Shown here: positions 22,560 through 34,350 of the stretch, piece by piece
How positions within the stretch are numbered: the stretch's first letter is position 1
Layout: each line of letters starts with the position of its first letter
Source: Ctena decussata
Lineage: Eukaryota; Mollusca; Bivalvia; Lucinida; Lucinidae
Length of the DNA: 64,000 bases
NCBI GenBank assembly: GCA_963989385.1
Contig: OZ022515.1
Location: 5,054,803-5,118,802, forward strand
Direction: 5' to 3'
Notes under the pieces: model-generated
The model's input: only the letters and a program-made list of their open reading frames with translations
Databases searched by the model: none
What the model was told of the DNA's origin: nothing
Translations under genes and position numbers: made by a program

Positions 22560-23539
22560 ATCCAGGACACACTACATAGCAACAGCTGGAACTACAGAGG
22601 AAATATTTGCTAGATATTTGATTTTCCGAGCCAATAGATTTACAAATAATAGTAATAAAAAGTAATTTTCATCACTGTAAAAGGGTTGAGTTAATCACAG
22701 TTAATCACAGGAATGTACTAATTGGTAGATGTGAATTTTGATATGTCTATATTGAGGAAAAATCAAATGAAATTTTAAAATTGTGTTTTCATATGAAAGG
22801 GTACCAGGGTTGAGTCTAGAGAAATAAGTGGGAGAAATAGTCTTTCTATGATGACTGACTTCTTCCTATTTTTAGCTGAGGGAGAAGTCAAAATGTATAA
22901 AACATACAGAAAATCCAACTTCTCTCTGAAATTCAGAAAATATCACAAAACTTCTCCCTGTCTCATCCCCGGTTAACTATATAAGGCTGTTACGAAACAA
23001 AAAAAAGCTGTTACGTAAAAAAGTCATAGTTACCAAACAACCTGGTTATGTCATTTGGTGTCTGTGACTCTTTTTCATTTTGTAACAGCTCCTTTTCATT
23101 TATTAACAACCTTGAAAACATAATTAATGGGTGTGTATCTGAGAACCCTAGGCTGAGCCCTGGCTACACCCCCGTGTTTTTTCTTTCTGCCATTTTTACA
23201 AAAAGGCATGGCTTTTGTGACTTCCTGATAGCTTTATTCGACAAGGAAGGCCTTCCAAAATAAAGTCTGCTCTTAAAACAAAAATGAATCGCTTTGATGG
23301 GGAGCAAATCCTTACATTTAAATGTTGACTCCCATGGAGAAAGGGGAAGGGCAAAAAGGGAAAATGGCACGGTTTACCTTCACCTTAAATGTACTATAAT
23401 AGGTGTATATGTTGAAAAACTGTAACTTCACATTTTAGAACGTTACCAAATCTCCCTGTACGGTAAGAAATGTTCCATTAAAGCTGGTGGCGTCTTGTCA
23501 TTCTGTAACAACGCTGATTATTAATACAGAACTAAATGG
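22560..23539. other. No gene recognised
   Basis: AT-rich sequence with TTACGAAAC/TTACGTAAAAA words near 22990. Short frames lack splice or domain support. Confidence 0.5.
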
Positions 23540-23830
23540 CTTGACAGTAGTTATTTGTTTGAGAAAATTTGAAGTTTCTATTGAAAGAATTTCAGTTTGT
23601 GATATCATTGAAAAATTGGCAGAAGATGGTATACATTGTTTGCCATGCTCTGGAACCAATGACGTCATATATCTATTACCATAGCAACTAAGAGTTCATA
23701 TTGATGTCTAAGTGACGTCACTGAAACTTCATTCTGTCAAGGTACTAACCAGGACAGTTGGCAATTCCATAGTTGCTATGGTAACAGATCTATGACATCA
23801 TCTCACTTATAATTCGAAAGCAATACAATG
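23540..23830 (+). repeat. Interspersed repeat with X-box-like and CRE-like motifs
   Basis: It contains ATTACCATAGCAAC (23675-23688), GTTGCTATGGTAAC (23772-23785) and TGACGTCA (23660-23667, 23713-23720). A second copy on the other strand is at 45365-45640. No exon was seen. Confidence 0.65.
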
Positions 23831-24326
23831 CATGCCATGCTCCTCTCGAATTACAAGTGAGATGCTACCTGAAATTCATACGATGGAAAAGTGATGTTTC
23901 AACCTATAATTTTTTTGGAAAGCTTAATTCTGTGTTTATACTACTGCTCCTATAGACTTAGAGTGATCTTGGTCTTCAGTTTTGCTAGTCTGCATATACT
24001 CAACTTTACTTATATTAATACACAGTTAACAGAGGTGTACCGCTGTGGTTGGGGAGTGATGTAGGCCCTGTGACTTCCAAATATGAAAGTAAAATTATTT
24101 GCAGATCATAAGTTTTCATATTTTAAAGTTACCCGTGAAAAAAAGATTAGAAAAATCCAGACACCAAATATAATTTCTGTAATTGAAATAATAATGGAAC
24201 AGTTTGGTTTTACAATGCAGTAACGTTTCCAAAAGAAACAGATAGAGAGGCAGGCTGTGTATGCTCTGATCAGACTGCTCATTTACGGAGTTGGCACTGT
24301 TTACACAGACTGGCCAAGTTAATTTT

Positions 24327-24556
24327 AGCTGTGACACGACAAAGCAACAAAGTGGTTGTGCACCCACTGAGACTCAGATCAGCCTGGGCATCTGCTTAAT
24401 CTGATCAGAGTCTTCGCTGTTCGCATGGAGGTAGCTTAGTCCCTTAGCTGGCCTTTAAGCGATTAGCAATGGGTATGATCAGACTTTGTGAATGCCCTGG
24501 CTGATCTGAGTCTGCGCTGGGGACACAATCACTTTGTTTTCTCATGTTACGGCTCA
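24327..24556. mobile_element. GAGCCGCGACACGA-type foldback, copy 7
   Basis: A full-length near-palindrome with AGCTGTGACACGACAAAGC at the left and CTCATGTTACGGCTC at the right. Confidence 0.75.
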
Positions 24557-24795
24557 ATCTTATTCAGTAATTTTTGCTGTTGAAATTTTAGTTCATTTAA
24601 CATGTATTTTAATTTCTGATTTTTCCAATTTTCTACTTATTTCTTCATTTTGGACTCATTAAGAGTACCATATTGAGGTGGGGCAAATGCAGCTATAAAT
24701 GTTTTTTATATTATTTTTATTGAGAAATTATATAGGAATTGTAACAAAAATATTAACATTAAACTACATACTAACAACAGACTGTTAGTGTATTT

Positions 24796-25022
24796 GAGCT
24801 GCAACGTGAGAAAACCAACAAAGTTGTTGTGCGCCCAGCACAGACTCAGATAAGCCTGGGCAGCTACCCAGTCTGATCAGACTCTTCGCTCAGCGCTTTA
24901 AGGATAATTAAGGGTCTAAGCTATCTCAGTGCGAAGACTGTTTAGACTGTGCGGATGCCCAGGCTTATCTGAGTCCGCGCACAGCGCACAACCACTTTGT
25001 TGATTTTGTCGTGTCACGGCTC
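24796..25022. mobile_element. GAGCCGCGACACGA-type foldback, copy 8
   Basis: The termini GAGCTGCAACGTGAGAAAACC and the inverse GTCGTGTCACGGCTC are present, 240 bp from copy 7. Confidence 0.75.
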
Positions 25023-25184
25023 TTTTATTTATTTACTTGAGCTATAAGATGGAAGGTTAAAAGGGGAAGTGGTTGGGGAGGGCTTCCACATAGGAGGTGG
25101 GTGGTGGGGAAAGCTGCAGCTTCCAAAATCATCCCTAAATTATGAATTTGTCTTATTTTGTGGTATTTATGGTATTGGCAGGTA

Positions 25185-25256
25185 TTTAACCATATTGCAC
25201 TTAGAAGGGCCAAAACTCAATGGAGTTTTGGCAGTTCTAAGTGCAATAGGGTTAAA
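25185..25256. repeat. Isolated long hairpin
   Basis: TTTAACCATATTGCACTTAG and CTAAGTGCAATAGGGTTAAA pair, with an inner stem CAAAACTC/GAGTTTTG and an AATG loop. Confidence 0.7.
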
Positions 25257-25274
25257 CATTTTTCATAGAGTATT

Positions 25275-25470
25275 CTCTTAGCTATAAGGTGGGGCTTACT
25301 CTATCCACAAATATGTCAAATATGTAAATGGGTATTGTGTAGGTGGTTAGACAGACTTTTCTCTTCTAAGACAATCCCAAAAGCCTAGATCCATCCTCTA
25401 GGAGGGATTTAGAAGTTTGGGATTGTTTTGGAAGATGCAAAACAAAAAGCTTTCCTATAACTAACCAAAT
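25275..25470. repeat. CAATCCCAAAA/TAGATCC foldback
   Basis: AGACAATCCCAAAAGCCTAG pairs with AGTTTGGGATTGTTTTGGAA. The inner GATCCATCCTCTAGGAGGGATT is a hairpin. It is preceded by AGCTATAAGGTGGGGCTT as in the 8212 array. Confidence 0.65.
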
Positions 25471-25589
25471 ACAGTAAATACTATAATGGAAAAATACTAT
25501 AGTGGAACTGCGACTTTGATTGTTTATAGAATAATATTTTAATGTATTTTGTAATTCTTTTATGAAATATAAATAGCAAAATAATACAG

Positions 25590-27535
25590 GTCTTTAGCTC
25601 ACCTGAGCTTTTAGGCTCATAGATGAGCATATATCATAGCCAGGCATCCGTCGTCCGTCTTTCGTCAACAAGATTTTCAAACATCTACTCCGCTGAAACC
25701 ATTTGAACAATTGAAGCCATATTTCATATGGAGCCTCCCTAGGTCTGGGGAACTAAAGTTTGTTCGGGGTATCTGGGTCACATGACTACGATGGCCGCCA
25801 CGCCCATATATGGTAAAAACCCTTGAAACATTTTTTACTTCAGAACCGAAAGGCAAATGACCTTGAAACGTGGTATGTAACATCGGGCATTCGAGCCCAT
25901 TATAATTTATACAAAAAATGACTGTAGGTTGACCTTGACCTAATTTACGACACGGTTAACTTTGGTAAGTTATGCTTTTATATGGGAAAATGCTTAAACA
26001 GTGGATTTCTCAGAAAAAATTAAGTCTAAGGTATAATATTTGGTATATGTGGTCAACTAAATGACTAGATGAAGTTATTATGTGGCTTAAGGTCAAGGTC
26101 ATTCCTTGACCTTTGTTGACACTGAGATTCTGTCTCCTGTCGACATTTTTAGTCATCTTCTCCTCTTAAGCCACTCGGCCGACTATAGCAATATTTCATA
26201 TGGAGTTTCAGTGGGCCAAAGGAATTTAAGTTTATTCGGTGTATCTGGGTCGCAGGACCAAGATGGCCGCCATGCCCATAAATGTTAAAAACCCTTCCAA
26301 ACCTTTCTTCACCAGAACCGAAAGGCCTATGACCTTGAAACCTGGTATGTATCATTGGGCATTCAAGCCCATCATAGTTTATACAAAGGATGACCTTAGG
26401 TTGACCTTGTCTTATTTACTACACTGTCAACTTTGTAACTTTATGCCTTTGTATTGGGAAAATGCTTTAAAAACAGTGGATTTCTCAGAAACTATTTAAG
26501 TTGAAGGTAAAATATTTGGTATAATATGGTTACCTAAATGACCAGATGAAGAAATTATGTTGCCTAATGTCAAGGCCATTATATTCAAGGTCATTGTTCA
26601 AGGACACTGAGATTCTGCCTCCTGTCAATATTTTCAGTCATCTCCTCTGAAGCCACTGGGCTGCTTGAAGCCAAATAACATATGAAGCTTCAATGGGCCA
26701 AAGGAATTAAAATTTGTTCAGATTGCATTGATCTTGACCTAATAAACGGAACTGTCAACTTTTGAATGTTATGCTTTTGTATAAGAAAATGCTTAAACAT
26801 TGGATTTCTCAGAAACTGTTTAAGTCTTAGGTATAAGATTTGGTGTATATGAATAAATAAATGAGCAAAGGAATATTCTTTTTGCTACAGGTCAAGGTCA
26901 TTTTTTAACCTTTGTTCAAGGTCACTGAGATTCTGTCACCCATCAAGATTTTCAAACATATTGTCCTCTAAAGCCACTGGGCCGACTGACGCCATATCTT
27001 ATATGAAGCTTTTCTGGGTCATAGGAACCAAAGTTTGTTCAGATGGTCATGGTCACATGACCAAGATGGCCACCATGCCCATATATGGAAAAAAACTTTC
27101 AAAAAACTTCTTCTCCAGAACCAAAGACCCAATGGCCTTGTTGCATGGTATGTATCATTTGGGACTCATGCCCATTGTAGTTTGTACAAATCATGACTGT
27201 GCATTTAGCTTGACATAATTTATGTCAAGGTCAACTTTGGTATCTTGTGGTTTTATATGGGAAAACCCTTAAACAGTTGATTTCAAGGAAACTCTTTAAG
27301 ATTAGATATAACAATTGGAAAATATAGTCAAAGTCAATAAATACATGAAGACATAAGGTCATCAAAGGTCAAGGTCATTGTTTTACTTTGCTCAAGGACA
27401 CTGAAATTTCAAAATTTAAACATGCAGTCCTTATAAGCCACTGGTTTCAAATTTGTAACAAATGAGCGAAATAACAAATTGTGTCTTTTGACAGAAGGTG
27501 TCAGGTGAGCTACAGGACCGCTGGTCCTCCTGTTT
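25590..27535 (+). mobile_element. Modular AGCTCACCTG element, second copy
   Basis: It starts TCTTTAGCTCACCTGAGC and ends CAGGTGAGCTACAGGACC, hairpin GGACCGCTGGTCC, CTCCTGTTTTTTTT. Four or so modules are homologous to those at 20035-22515 but more diverged, with deletions near 26700. Confidence 0.75.
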
Positions 27536-27547
27536 TTTTTTGTCAGT

Positions 27548-27773
27548 GTGAATACCATAAGAATTCGACAATAAGAAGGGGCTCTCTTTCTCTACAAGTA
27601 CTCCAGTTATGTACATCAGTTTTATGTTATTAGGCTATTAGCAGAGTTTTTCTCTTCCAAAACCATTCCAAAAATCTAGATCCATCTTCAAAGAATGATC
27701 TAGATTTTTGGGATTGTTTTGGAAGGGAATTAAGACAGATTTAAATCTAGATTAATGGAATTGTTTTGGACAG
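27548..27773. repeat. CAATCCCAAAA/TAGATCC foldback, interrupted
   Basis: AACCATTCCAAAAATCTAGA pairs with TCTAGATTTTTGGGATTGTT. Its right flank is split by a SINE: TGTTTTGGACAG occurs at both 27762-27773 and 28731-28742. Confidence 0.65.
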
Positions 27774-28730
27774 ATTTGATTTGATTTGTTTCTTTAAGTC
27801 CACGGTAAACAACTATGGTCATGTCGGGACGGTCAGTTAACCTAAACACACTATTCCTGGACAGGCTAAGACCTAAGCGGTCAGAATCAGAATCAGAATC
27901 AGAATTGTTTACTGGTGATACGTCCAAGGACAATCATTCATCAGGACCTGTGAATCAGGGAAGCTAGTCCCTAGCCCTTATAAGAGAAGTAAACTTAGTA
28001 AATGAATCCTCTGCACCCTCAGCAGCAGAAATAAGTGAATCTTCCAGGGAATTCCAATCTCTAATAGTCCGGGGGAAGAAACTGGACTTGTAAATGTCAG
28101 TCCCAGCCAATGGGGTTTGAACTGTCAGGGAATGATGATCCCTGGTACGCCTATTTGAGGGAACAAGGTCATTTATGGGTATACTGGCTGCACCCCTCAG
28201 ACCTTTGTACAGCATTATGAGTCTTCTCTCTTTCCTTCTCTTTTTTAGGGATTCCCACTTAAGTTTCTCCAGAATGCCAGTCATACTCCCAGTTTCATAT
28301 GTGTAATTTCCAGCTACAAATCTAGCTGCCCTTTTCTGCACCTTCTCAAGTTCATCTCGAAGAAGTATACTTTGAGGGTCCCAAACTGAACTGCCATACT
28401 CCAGGACTGCACGCGCCAGTCCCTTGTATGCTGACTCTTTAACATCTTGTGGACATTCTGCCAAGTTACGTCTGAGGAAGCCGAGGGTCCTATTAGCCTT
28501 TGTGCAAATATTTCTGACGTGTGTTCCATTTCAAATCATTGGCAATGGTTATGCTGAGATACTTGACACGGTTAACTAGTACTAAGTGCACATGCTTTCT
28601 CCAGTAACTGACAACTGCCCTTCTTGAATCAGCGGAAGGAGAAATGCAAGTATGTGGCCAGACCGGGTTTCGAACCCAGGACCTCTGACTTTGAGTCCGG
28701 TGCCCTACCGACTGTGCTACGTGGCCCGGC
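27774..28730 (-). mobile_element. tRNA-headed SINE split by a LINE
   Basis: The minus-strand SINE head and first body part occupy 28569-28730 and the remaining body 27774-27880. Together they equal the SINE at 3871. Exact 12-bp target duplications flank the whole block, which proves the SINE arrived before the LINE. Confidence 0.85.
27881..28568 (-). pseudogene. 5'-truncated non-LTR retrotransposon, RT C-terminal region
   Basis: On the minus strand an open frame (28464-27964) contains SAYKGLARAVLEYGSSVWDP, ELEKVQKRAARFV, and SSFFPRTIRDWNSL, the tail of a CR1/jockey-like reverse transcriptase ORF. Upstream VKYLSITIANDLKW is in another frame, and the join falls near 28520, so a frameshift breaks it. 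The 3' tail is ATTCTG repeated about four times (27882-27906). It is inserted in a SINE and is dead. Confidence 0.85.
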
Positions 28731-28884
28731 TGTTTTGGACAGGAAACCTCCATCTTATAACATAGTTAATATGGTAAGCACTGTAATGAGTTAAAACATT
28801 CACTGTTTATAGATAAGCATTTTAACATATTTTGGATTTTTATGAAATATTAATAGCAATTGAATGCAAGAACTTTTATTTTCT

Positions 28885-29980
28885 TGTTCCTTTTATACCC
28901 ACAACTTTGAAGCAGTTCAGGGGGCATATTGGTTTTAGGCCTGACCGTCGGTCCATCCATCCGGAATTCCGTCCGTCTGTATATAACACTTCATTTACTC
29001 AAGGACCATAACTGCTGGGGTCCTGTTATTTCATAGGTGGGTAGACTATTAAAAACTAGAGGACACATTTTTTTCTTGTTCATCAGCCATGATCTTTCAG
29101 GGACATGCCCCTTTTATCAAAAAATAAAATGAAAGTTTGTTCCCGAAATCCTGGGAATACCGTTTGAGCTAGGATGCTGATATTTGGCATACCGCTAGGA
29201 GCTAAGGTGTAGATCACCTGATTAACTTTTGGGCAAATTCCGTTGGAAATAACTGAATTATGCCCCAATGCTGAATTTGGAATTTTTCCAACTTTTGAAC
29301 CATTTGATCTCGAACCCTAATTTTTGGAATACCATTAATATTTGAGGTGCTTATTATTCTTATGTTGGTTGCCTTATGATGCAGTCACTTTTGACGAGGC
29401 TATTTCCCTTTTCTCATCTGTATTAAACATAATTCAGCTTTTTTTTTTCTGAGAACAATAACTGCTGGGGCCTTTATATTTCATAGGTGGGTAGACCAAA
29501 AAAAAAATAAGCAGAACCGTATTTTCTTTTCTTTTTGGTCTGCTCTGTACTTACAGAATTATATCCTTTTTCAATAAATGAAAGTTTGTTCCCAAAATCC
29601 TGGAAATACTGTTAGAGCTAGGATGCTTATATTTGGCATACAACTAGGGGATAAGGTTTAAAACAACTGCTTAACATTTGGATTTATTCTGTCAAAACAT
29701 GACTGAATTATGCCCCTTTGTTGAATTTGGCATGTTTCATACTTTTGAACCATTTAACCTTGAACCCAAATTTTGGTAAACCGTTAGTATTTGATGTGCT
29801 GGTCATTCTGATGGTTGTTGCCTTTAGTGGCAAGCATATGGTTGGGGACATATGTTTCACAAACACTCTTTCTAGTTATGCCGCACCCCCCCCCCCTCCC
29901 ACCAGAGGCGAGGGGGACATATTGTAATCAGTGCAGATCCCAGGCGTCGGCGTCGGCGTCACTCTTTCTTGTTATATTTT
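28885..29980 (+). mobile_element. Modular element with CCGTCNGTC start and two ~460-bp modules
   Basis: Modules from about 28985 and 29445 share CATAACTGCTGGGG.CCT, ATTTCATAGGTGGGTAGAC, AAAGTTTGTTCCC.AAATCCTGG and TTTGGCATAC. It ends with GGCGTC repeats and TCTTGTTATATTTT. Clear subterminal inverted repeats were not seen. Confidence 0.6.
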
Positions 29981-30374
29981 GTAAATAGTTTATATATACG
30001 AAATTTGTGCAAAATTCTCAACTCCTGTTTTCAGGGGTAATCTCTGGGCTCATAATCCAGAGATGGCATGCTCCACCCAGGTAACGTTTGTGATTTTTCT
30101 GAAGCCTATGGATTATTTTGTCTTCATCATCACCTCTCAGCCTGATATGACTGAACTACTGTTGAAAGGTCTGAAAAGCCCCATGTGCTTACAAGCGTAC
30201 AAAGTCTATGTTGCTTTGGTGTTCAGATTGGGTTCATTAGAATTGTTTCGGCCAAATCATGGAGATGAATTGCTGTGATGAAATTTGTCAAAATGACAGT
30301 ATTTTTACAGGTTATAAACCAGTCCGTCAGTTTTCACTTTCTACAGAGTCTGTCGGTCATATTTGGCTATCCCC

Positions 30375-30600
30375 GAGACTGTCCGGGATCTGAGACTGCT
30401 GTACATGATAAATGGCTTCCTGCCACAACTGTTCGTGTGAGTCTGCTTCCTGCGAGACTGCTGTGCATGATAAATGGTTTCCAGCCAAGACTGTCCGGGT
30501 GACTTTGCTTCCCGCAGAGACTATGGGCAGGAAGCAAAATCACGCGAAAGATCTGGCCGGGAAGCCGTTTTTCGTGGATGGTAGTATTGGAAGGAAGCAA
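30375..30600 (+). repeat. ~60-bp imperfect tandem repeat
   Basis: GAGACTGCTGTACATGATAA, ATGG.TTCC.GCCA.GACTG and GT.TGCTTCC.GC recur three to four times. Frames through it are unlikely to be genes. Confidence 0.55.
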
Positions 30601-30604
30601 GAGA

Positions 30605-31369
30605 TTGCGGATATTCTCGTTAAAAGCCAAATATGACAGTCACTGGATTAAGTAAAAACCGGCGGTCTAGGTTTATACCCTGTGATTTCCCCATATTAGA
30701 TGATCATTGCCTTTTAATCTACTTAAACCTTTTAAGACTAGTTTAGAAGGAATTCTTAAACTCTAAACTTTATTTATCAGTTTCACTGAGAGAGCTGTAT
30801 GTACTTATAACAATGTTCTCGCTGACATGGATGTTTTAATGAAGGGAACTTTAATTCTCTGAACCATTTCGCGGGATACGGTAGTTGCAGACATCTGATA
30901 AGTAACGCCTACGTATTAACTCGCCAGCGCACCTCTCCCGCCTCCTCCCCAGCCCCTCCTCCCCAGCCCCTCCTCTCCGCCCCCGCATCCTGAAAAAGGC
31001 GACAGACAAGGGCACCAGGAAGGGAGGGAGGAAAGGAGATTTCTGAGGCAAAAAAAAAACATGTTCTATTTCTATTCTACCCACTATAACCTAGCAAGGT
31101 GGTTGGGGCACCACAGTGGACTTCGCAACAATCCATTTTCACTTTGTCCTGTTATCAGCTGCTCTGGTTAAGCTGGCAATGTTCATCCAGGTCACCTCTT
31201 TTATATTGTCTTCCCACCTCTTTTTTCTGTCTAAATCTCCTTCTTTTTTCTTTCACTGTGTCCCGTTGAATCGCCTTACTTAAGCCAGAAAACCTGGAGC
31301 CGTGGCCAGACCACCTTAATTTCTGTTTCTTGACCATTGCCCGGAATTCATCATATTCTCCAATGGCGG
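30605..31369. other. No gene recognised
   Basis: It contains a C-rich tract at 30930-30985 with a CCTCCCCAGCCC repeat. Minus-strand frames through it are compositional. Confidence 0.5.
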
Positions 31370-31735
31370 CTGACCGTCCCTAGGCGGTACTTTCGTTGCG
31401 GTTGCATTTGTTTTATGTTCGGTGCTGTTTAATTTATTGTGTTTTCATTTTAACCCTTCTATAATAAAAATAGAAAATAGGTAAAAATAATTGTTAAATG
31501 TTTTTCGTATAATTTGCTCAGTCTGTTGTAACCCTTCTGTTGGTCTAAATTATTTAGTTCAATAAAGATAGCTGAGTTGCCACCTATTTGGGAAAGAGCT
31601 GCTGACTCGGCTTATCACTTGTAATTTATTGTTTGTTGGGATGTCTTTGTCAATCTTTCCCTTTGATGTTGGGGATAGGGTTTGGGATCTGATTCAGTCA
31701 GTTCCTGAAGTGTAGTTACTCTTTAAATTTGGATC
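31370..31735 (+). repeat. Interspersed repeat, GGAAAGAGCTGCTGACTCGG family, copy 1
   Basis: This contains CACCTATTTGGGAAAGAGCT and GATCTGATTCAGTCAGTTCC. It is the near-exact reverse complement of 57505-57875. Part also recurs at about 61640-61800 (AAAATAGAAAATAGGTAAAA) and 43230-43320. Confidence 0.7.
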
Positions 31736-32079
31736 TTTCTGCGAATCTCCTCATTGGTTACGCGATCCTTGTTCATTAGTCTTTTGTGGCATCTCATCTC
31801 AAAGGTCTGTGTTCCTTTCTCCAACTGTGGTGTCAAACCTGTACGCCTCTACCTCTGCTACGACACCTATTTCCAAATTGCACCAATTAAAAGCCTAGCA
31901 AACCACACACGGGACATATATATAAGGCAGTACAGACCCAGATCAGACGCTGCACAAGACAAATGGGTAAAAAAGGCTAAAAGTTTTCGATAGCCTACTG
32001 GCCGTAGGGCCAGTTGGGGTTAGACTTCGTTACGCTAACATGGTAATATCAAATCATGAAATGCGCCGTGCCATGAGAA

Positions 32080-33122
32080 AACAAGGGCTTCGCAAGCGGC
32101 GCATAATACGCCCGTTTTAATGTCATAAAGGAGTATGGAATGAACAAGATTGTTTACAAAAGGATGGATAGGCAGACAAACAGGGGCAACCACTTTATAA
32201 CTAATGACGGCAACATTATTCAAATATTTAACACATCAAATACTATGGTATACCAAAAATCAGCTTCAAAGTTATTGTGGCTCAAAAGTTGAGTAATGCC
32301 ATAGTTGAAAAAGGGAGATAATTCATAAACTAAATATACTAGATTCTTGGCTCTACTACATTCCCCTGACAAAATCACATGTAGGGCTAAGAATCACAGA
32401 GGAAACAGGAAATTTATGCAAGGGCAGATAATTCAGTAAGCCAGAGTTGTGGTTCTTGCTCGGGATACATTGCCCCATTATTATACATATTCCTACAAAG
32501 TTCCATTCTAATATTTCAAAAGGTTAAGGAGATATGGAGTGACTGAGAAATGCCTAAAATTACTTATCAAAGGGAAGTAACTCCAAAATGAAGAAAGGGG
32601 GAGCAACCATTCTTGTTTGCCATGCATCGTCTTGTGATCATGCACATTGCTATAAAGTTTCGTCATGATATTCCAAACGGTTACAAAGTTAAGGTATGCA
32701 CAAGATATGTATACACAAAAATAACCATAATCAACTAATGAAAGGGATGTAACTCTAAAATGAAGAAAAGGAGAGCAGCCATTTTTGTACGCGACACATC
32801 GTTGAGACTTCTTACACATTGCTATGAAGTTTCATGAAGATATCCCAAACGGTTATCTAGTTATGGCACGCACAAGACTGGCAAGGAAAAAATTAATCAA
32901 AGGGGCATAACTTGGAAACTAAGGAAGGGGGAGCAACCACTTCTGTACGTGACACGTTCCCCCAACCTAATACATATTCCTACCAAATATCATGAATATA
33001 TCCCAAACGGTTAATGAGTTATGGAGCGCACAAGAATGTTTACGGACGGACAGACGGACGGACGGACGGACGGACAGCGCCATGACATAATACGTCCGTT
33101 TTTTCAAAACGGGCGTATAAAA
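32080..33122 (-). mobile_element. CCGT-rich modular element, copy C (reverse)
   Basis: This is the reverse complement of elements A and B: AACAAGGGCTTCGCAAGCGG at 32080 and a GGAC microsatellite, then CAAAACGGGCGTATAAAAA at the right end. It has one set of modules rather than two. Confidence 0.75.
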
Positions 33123-33304
33123 ATGGTATTTTTGAGCATGAGCTGTCAGCGAAAGTTCTGATCAGCCTGCGCACCTACGCAGCCTGATCACAACTTTTGT
33201 TGTTTTCTGGCACAATAACTGTGTAAGCAGACAGTGAAGATCGTTATCAAACTGCGCGTATGCGCAGGCTAATTTGGTAGACTCATGTTTTCCCGTTTTG
33301 CTCT

Positions 33305-33580
33305 TGATAGTCAGATGGCATCGATATTGTACCTGACTTACAAATCAGAGGTCCTGGGTTCGATACCCAGTCTGGCCACATACATTCGTTTCTCCTTCCG
33401 CTGATTCAAGAAGGGCAGTTGTCAGTTACTGGCGAAAATATGTGCACTTAGTACTGGTTAACCGCTTAGGACATCTAAGCCTGCCCAGGAATAGTGTGGG
33501 TAGGTTAACTGACCGTCCCGACATGACCATAACTGTTTACCGTGGACGTAAAATAACAAATCAGTCAATCAGTCAGTCAG
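33305..33580 (+). mobile_element. tRNA-headed SINE
   Basis: GGGTTCGATACCCAGTCTGG is followed by the same body as 3871, ending in a CAGT/CAAT repeat tail. The 5' part of the tRNA head is degraded. Confidence 0.75.
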
Positions 33581-33666
33581 TGTCCCTTTCAATCGGATTT
33601 CAGTCATATCGAGATGATAGGCTGTGTGCAGTGGAAACCTGAATTCCACCGACGGTGCAATAGGTA

Positions 33667-33774
33667 CCCATTGGGCAAATAACATTAAATAAACTTTCAT
33701 TCAACCTTAATTCAACGTTATTATTTTGAATCAAGGTTGATTCAATGTTGATTCAACGGTGTGTGCCTGTTGGG
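33667..33774. repeat. CCCANNGGGCA palindrome with CAACGTTGA core
   Basis: CCCATTGGGCAAATAACATT pairs loosely with the right end GTGTGTGCCTGTTGGG. The core has TTGATTCAATGTTGATTCAA. Confidence 0.65.
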
Positions 33775-34094
33775 TAAAGGTAAAGCCTCTCATCGTCTGC
33801 GTAGGGGCAGCCAGGGTCAGATACCCACTGTTTCTTGGGTAAAGCATAAGAAAGGCGGAGCCCATCACTCTCCTTTCGCCGCCATATCCTTCTCTGATTC
33901 AAAACCCATAGCCCATCTGGACATCGAAATTTCATTCTGATCATGAATACAAGTGATACTGTATTTCTGCCCCTTGTTGTATGAAATTCATGTATTTTTG
34001 AAAAGTCCTTTGAACCCTTATTGGGAGGAACATATTTTGCGACCAGTCCTAAATTATTACGTAATACTATATGAAAGTGTTTTTCTCTCTCTCT

Positions 34095-34350
34095 CTCTGC
34101 ACATGACGCCAATGCGACGTGATTACGTCGAATCGACGTCGACGTGACGTTATTTCCACGTCATGTGCTGCAATTACTGCAGGACGTCGAAATAACGTCC
34201 CATCGACGTCATTGCGATGTCTTTCCGTCTCTGTCTTTTCTCTCTCTCTCTCTCTCTCTCGTGTAGAAGCGGCAGTAGTATAGAGGATAAGGCGGAAGGC
34301 TACCAATACTGAGATCGCAGGCTCGATCCCCCGTTTCGCCAATCTTTCGC
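34095..34350. repeat. CT microsatellites, CGACGTC-rich palindromes and a tRNA-like head
   Basis: There are CT tracts at 34083-34098 and 34232-34261. Between them CACATGACGCCAATGCGACG and GTCGACGTGACG/CACGTCATGTG form palindromes. At about 34265-34350 a tRNA-like stretch with GGCTCGATCCCC looks like a SINE head. Confidence 0.5.
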
